DNA of 64,000 nucleotides, taken from Cucumis sativus (Eukaryota > Streptophyta > Magnoliopsida > Cucurbitales > Cucurbitaceae). The notes under the pieces were generated by a model. The model was given only the letters and a program-made list of their open reading frames with translations, searched no databases and was not told where the DNA came from. Location: assembly GCF_000004075.3 (NCBI RefSeq), contig NC_026655.2, positions 16,601,489 through 16,665,488 of the forward strand. Direction: 5' to 3'. Below are positions 59,560 to 64,000 of this stretch, one piece after another. How positions within the stretch are numbered: position 1 is the first letter of the stretch; each line of letters begins with the position of its first letter. The position numbers were made by a program, and so were the translations under genes.

Positions 59560-62500
59560 TCAAAAAATGTTGTTTCCTAATCTGGTGCTAAGCACGATGT
59601 ACGTGCTTAGAAAGGAACTCCGCCAATTCCGATCTAACTTCATCGATTTCATCTTGAGAGTACGTAGGAGGTAAACTTTTCATCTGTAAATAATAAAGTG
59701 GTTAAGAATTATTTTCATTCCAAACAATGACATAAAGTGGTTTTAAAACTCTAATACTTACGACATCTACAATCGAAGTACTCCTCGCAGAAATTATGTC
59801 CCGCATGAATCGCATAACATAGTACCGCATTCTACCACCCCATTTTGTTTGGGACACTGGATGTAGAATACAAAAAATATGTATGAAACGTTTAAATTAA
59901 TAACTTATTTACGACTACCCTACTGGTTAATGCCACATACCTTAACAACCTTCCAATTTGGTTTTTTTTTCTTTGATATATTGAATGACCTACCACATAA
60001 TATAAGATTGTTACATAATTAAAATAGTTGCACACATAATAAAGACATTAACGACAATAATATGACCTACATTTGAAGCACTTCACTCATGTCTCCGTCA
60101 ATCCGATTCTTCAACGGGTCAATCCAATATGCAGCACCCTTTGTAGGATTAACAACGACCAATGTCCAGTGATTGCTAAGAACACATTTCCACCATTATA
60201 AATTAATATTTTAATAGTGAATTCAAATCGTGAATGTTAATGAAAATGTCATTATCATGCGCTTACCCAGAGTTGTATGGGAACAATACTACTTGGTCAT
60301 ACTCGGCTCCGAGAAGTCGAGCATTCAACAACTGCGCACGCGATTGTTTGTAACTCGAGTAACTTACAGATCCGGCATCCATGAACTTGAACAAGCTTGA
60401 ACTTCGTCCTTGTACCATAATTGTGTGAAGGTACCTACACAATGAAATGACATTACAATTAAAAGGAGACCGCAACCATCAATGACGTATATATATTAAA
60501 AGGAAATCTTACATCATGTAAGCATCTAGGCATGATGTGCATATTGGCTGCATTGACGAGAAATCCCTCAGTGACTCAACCATAATGCAACATTTTCTCT
60601 TCACACCGAATAGCTCTGAAGGCGTGTTTAGTTGAATCGATGACCCCATATGTTCAACGAGTCTAACCAAACACCGGAGTGCCACTGGAGCACGTAGATA
60701 TGCTGCACTAGAGAATGTGGACGGATCCGTATTGAAGCCCACAGTTTCCTTCTATCACAAAAAGTTCAACTACTGTTAGTATAATTTGATGCATAAAAAC
60801 TCCAACACAATAAGACAGACAATTACCTTATCATTCCTAGTAAGAACAAGATGTCGTGGCCACATTAAATGTGATCCGACTTCATGCGTCAGTTTGGTGA
60901 CTCCTTCCTTTGTCGGTTTCGGAATCACACATTGGCCATCGAGGACAACATCCACTGATACCTTGATGTTCTCACCGTCACCTTCAGCATCAAATATTGT
61001 CCCATGTGCAATGATAGTATCTTCAGTTTCAAACGCAAGCATACACGGAGTTCCAACCTACGTAGAATTATATGTTAAATATGTGCACGTAAAGTTAGTC
61101 AATACGTTTTCAGGGTTATGTCTAACTTCTTACAAGATTAAACACGTATATAGAATTGTTGTGGAGCAGTGTGCCTTAATTAGTAAAGTATACTTTAAAC
61201 TAACCTTCAAGTCACTTGATCTTGTGTCCCCCACATTTTCTTCTTTGTTCACTTCTGTCACAACGTCAGCCGCTTTATCTGGTACTGAATCAGAGGCTAC
61301 GTCTTCAGTCTCATCATCTGAAACCCCTTCAATTGATGGTGTTCCTTTCGAACACATACTAGGGTCTTGTTCTTCTTCATCTCCTTTCGCACACTCATCT
61401 TTTTTCATTCTATGCAACTCCGCTTCTAGCTCGATAATTCATTTGGCCATTTGATCACGTTCCTCATACACTGTCCTCTCCTCATTACCTTCTTTAGATT
61501 CCATTGAGGTATGGAAATATTTTTTCTTAGTCACGTACTTCCCCACGCCTCGAGTATGCCCGGACAATCTTTCCCTCCCAACGCTTGGGTGAGAACATCG
61601 TCACCATCAGATAAACTACGTCCCTTCTGGTTGCCCATTAGATCGTCCTAAAATATTGCACGAAATGGAAATTAAAATATGTGAAACCATAGTAACAAAA
61701 GAAAAATGGAAATTATAAGTTGCCAAATTTTCTCAACTTGTTAACTTACAATGAGATTGGCAACGTCCATCGTCTCTTTATCTGGGAACTCTCCCTTACG
61801 ATCCAACCGTGCATGTTTCCATACTATCGATCGATCTATTTGATCTGACGAAGAAGATGCACGCTACATAAACAGTATATGTTATATTTGGAATCTAACA
61901 TCATGAAAACAAAGAACATCTTTAAGGGCAGTTACTTACCAACTCCTCAACCAAATTTGCATACCCCTTGCGAGATGTTCTATGGTTGTATTTGTATAGC
62001 TTCCTTTTCAGTTCACCATCTTCACTTTTTTTCTGTAGAAAAAGTTGTATAACCTCAATTAAATTAACATATTTGTGTAACAAATTGTACATAAAAATGT
62101 TCTTTGGTACATAAAGTATAAGAAAATGTTTGGATATCCATACGTACTTCAAAATCTTCCTTCAACCGTGAAGCCACAAATTCATCCCAATGGTCTTGAT
62201 CGATGAATGATTAATCCGCTGGTGGGTGTTTTAATTTCTCCACATCGTCCTTAAATGGAAGTACGTACGTAGTTGTTAATCTCGACTTGAACCCATGATA
62301 GCATACTCCCGCATTTTGAAGTATGCTTCTCTTCGACTTGGGTCAAGAATGAAGCCGGCCTACAAAAAAAAAAATCAAATGTATTAAATCTGTTGAAGTT
62401 GGTAGTTTAACCTAAAAACACTCAATAAGAAGCATTTTTACCTCAATCAATTCATAAATTTTCTCTTCATCTCTATTGGAACAGCATGCCAAGTAGAGTA

Positions 62501-62740
62501 CGTGATAGGAACGTGAAACCTTACGGTCGTTCCAATAAAACTCTTCAACTTCGTTGCATTCGGTCCAATCGGTTGACCTAGTTCATTGTACTGAATAACC
62601 ATTCTCGTCCCTCACTACTAAAACGTGTTATATCTTTCATTCCCGTAGGGCCACGTTTCTTTTTCTGGCTACTAGTTTCCCCTCTTTGAATGGGTGTAGC
62701 AACCTCATCATCATCTGAATGAACCATTACTGCAAACATA
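59560..62740 (-). pseudogene. CACTA second gene: Transposase_24-like, DUF8039-like and Ulp1 (C48) protease domains, frameshifted
   Basis: Multi-exon on the minus strand. N-terminal part (62230-61560): DQDHWDEFVASRLKEDFE, YNHRTSRKGYANLVEEL, RSIVWKHARLDRKGEFPD and DVLTQALGGK, the Transposase_24 (PttA/En-Spm) pattern. Then an acidic linker (61450-61206). The DUF8039-like exon is 61057-60827 (MLAFETEDTIIAHGTIFD, VSHLMWPR-like end). Ulp1-like exons are about 60752-60513, 60434-60267 and 60175-60071 with HWTLVVVNPTKGAAYWIDPL, giving the catalytic His and Asp. The last part (about 60000-59760) has CPKQNGVVECG with Gln and the catalytic Cys. There one base is missing: the frame reads ECGTMLCDSCGT and stops, while the shifted frame gives YYVMRFMRDII. 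Exon phases otherwise join cleanly. The product may cleave SUMO-like substrates, but that is only a family inference. Confidence 0.75.
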
Positions 62741-63120
62741 CATGTGATTTAAAACATAACCCAACACACTGTTAGTAACAATACTCATTTAATATTTCAT
62801 AACACTTATAACAATTAATTGTAAATGTGAAATATGAAATAACCAAAAAAGTGTTAACATAACTAAACATTAATAAACCCTTGGTTCTCAAAGAAAATAG
62901 AAAACGATTCATACAAACTTAATTAGGCAAAATTCACACTAAATAAGGTAACGCACATAACACTTTCAAATTAGAACATCTACTACATAAAATTCTCCGA
63001 AATTTGAAAACAAAGAAAGTATTGAACATGAAAAGAAAACTTGATAAAGGTACATTCTGAAGTAGTCATCTCTGAAAATGGAATAGTCCTACAAAGAAGA
63101 AAAAACAACAATGATTAACT
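62741..63120. other. Intergenic or intronic stretch between the two CACTA genes
   Basis: AT-rich, no domain. It separates the end of the TNP2 gene from the start of the Ulp1-type gene on the minus strand, so promoter or UTR sequence for the second gene may lie here. Confidence 0.4.
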
Positions 63121-63129
63121 CATTTGTGG

Positions 63130-64000
63130 GGATAGTCAATTGGTAACCCATGTGTCTTCACAGTCAGGTCTAGCACATGTTTCACCACCTTCGTCAAAAT
63201 CAAAAGTTGTGTGGTAAGAAGAGAGTGGGGGATAGTGAGGTAAGATGTCACTTATGTCATCATCAACACATTTGTGGGGAAAGTCCTTCTCGGGTGGCAT
63301 CACAACAACGACCATCTTGCATCAACAGGATCTGTGACATAGAATACTTGTCTTCCGTGTGTGGCAATAATGAACGAATCTGAAGAGTGGCCAATTCGAC
63401 TAAGGTCCACCAGTGTGTAGTTCAGATCGTCCTTCCGAACACCAGCATTATTTTCAACCCAATTGCATTTGAAAAGAACAACCTTAAACATATTGTAGTT
63501 GACTTCCCAAATCTCTTGAATGGTGCCATAGAAAGACATGTCACAGACGACCGGGTTTTTGTCCTTCGCACTTGACACTTGCATTGTTGTTGCGACTAAC
63601 ATAATCCCACTGTTTTGCACCGTTCAATAGTCATCACGAGATTTTGTGTGGTAAGACGTTCCATTAATTATGTATCCGTCGTACATCATTAAAGAAGGGT
63701 GGGGTCCATGTACAAGCCAACGTATGGTGTTCAAGAGAACCTTCCCTTCCTGTAGTTCACTCATCACCTATTGAATAGAACAATTAGTCGTTCTAAATAT
63801 TGAACAATTAGATTAAACGAAAATAAATTTTGATTGTGTACGTACCCGATCCCTAAACCATGCACTGAAGGATCGATTATGTTCAACTTGTAGCCACTGT
63901 TCATTTTTGCTCTTCTGCGATTTTCCATCTTTAATTGATTGAAATGTTGCCTACGAAATGTTTCATACATTAAATTGGTGGCTTGAGGGTAAATTAATGG
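63130..64000 (-). CDS. CACTA TNP2-type transposase, C-terminal part (DUF4216), partial
   Basis: Minus-strand exons run off the right edge. 63770-63300 reads VMSELQEGKVLLNTIRWLVH, GYIINGTSYHTKSRDD, NSGIMLVATTMQVSSAKDKN, MSFYGTIQEIWEVNY, VLFKCNWVENNAGVRKDD, TLVDLSRIGHSSDSFIIATH and GRQVFYVTDP. This is the DUF4216 domain that ends CACTA TNP2 transposases, and the upstream WLVHGP part is its usual lead-in. An intron at about 63767-63845 joins AWFRDR to VMSELQEG with GT/AG borders. The RNase-H-like catalytic domain lies beyond the window. No stop or frameshift was seen in DUF4216 itself, so this gene could be functional. Confidence 0.8.

Larger units (their letters stand above)
56270..64000 (-). 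mobile_element. CACTA transposon with coding capacity, minus strand, runs off the right edge
   Basis: The 3' end is at 56270 (CACTAGTACAAAAGTGGTC, preceded by TCT). The first ~690 bp are dense subterminal GACAGTTATTT/TGTCAT repeats. 56270-57300 is closely similar to the reverse complement of 16590-17610, and 58795-59110 matches 16050-16475. Genes read leftward from the right edge: TNP2 (DUF4216 part) and then a Transposase_24/DUF8039/Ulp1-like gene. About 1.5 kb (57310-58795) is extra relative to the element at 10837-17610 and contains a C2H2 zinc-finger fragment. The 5' terminus is outside the window. Confidence 0.85.

Overview
This is a plant nuclear window, AT-rich and intron-containing. 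It is dominated by retrotransposons and DNA transposons, with only two host genes that look intact or nearly so. The repeat families and protein matches suggest a dicot, most likely a cucurbit such as cucumber or melon; that is inference from recognition, not a search. There are no rRNA or tRNA genes, CRISPR arrays or prokaryotic features.

Host genes. A 124-residue MAPK-substrate-type protein (MASS, At1g80180-like) lies on + at 19448-19822. A three-exon glyoxalase-I-family gene lies on - at 50444-52564. From memory, relatives of these two families also lie a few genes apart on Arabidopsis chromosome 1, so they probably mark an old syntenic block now separated by about 31 kb of transposons. 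Broken or copied host fragments are: three in-phase exons of a BRCT-domain gene (- strand, 23.1-26.9 kb), a FES1-like first exon (47.1 kb), Gfo/Idh/MocA oxidoreductase exons and a PRP31-like exon inside a CACTA element (13.7-15.6 kb), and a ZAT-type C2H2 zinc-finger fragment inside a second CACTA element (58.5 kb).

Layout. 0-9 kb: a Ty1/copia pol scrap, a CT-rich repeat, one end of a CACTA element (2290), a DUF1985-like exon, tandem repeats and a decayed LINE. 9-18 kb: a PIF/Harbinger-like element with TTA target duplications, then an LTR-like sequence split by a complete CACTA element (10837-17610, ACT duplications) that has captured host exons. 18-22 kb: the MASS gene and AT-rich spacer. 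21.5-46.1 kb: a tract bounded by a ~545-bp inverted repeat. It contains the BRCT exons interrupted by a small LTR element (AATTC duplications), a copia LTR, a LINE split by a 7.9-kb Ty3/gypsy chromovirus (ATCTC duplications), a tandem array of ~0.9-1.0-kb units with GT/GC-rich blocks, a gypsy solo LTR and a Mutator transposase pseudogene. 46-56 kb: copia remnants, the glyoxalase gene and spacer. 56.27 kb to the right edge: a large CACTA element on the minus strand with TNP2 (DUF4216) and a second multi-exon gene carrying Transposase_24-like, DUF8039-like and Ulp1-protease regions.

How they work together. The two CACTA elements share their 3' ends, so the coding-competent family at the right edge is a plausible source of transposase for the gene-carrying element at 10.8-17.6 kb. 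The strongest leads are the Pack-CACTA capture, the matching capture polymorphism in its sister, and the gypsy element with near-identical LTRs around a decayed interior. All translations and splice sites were read by eye.
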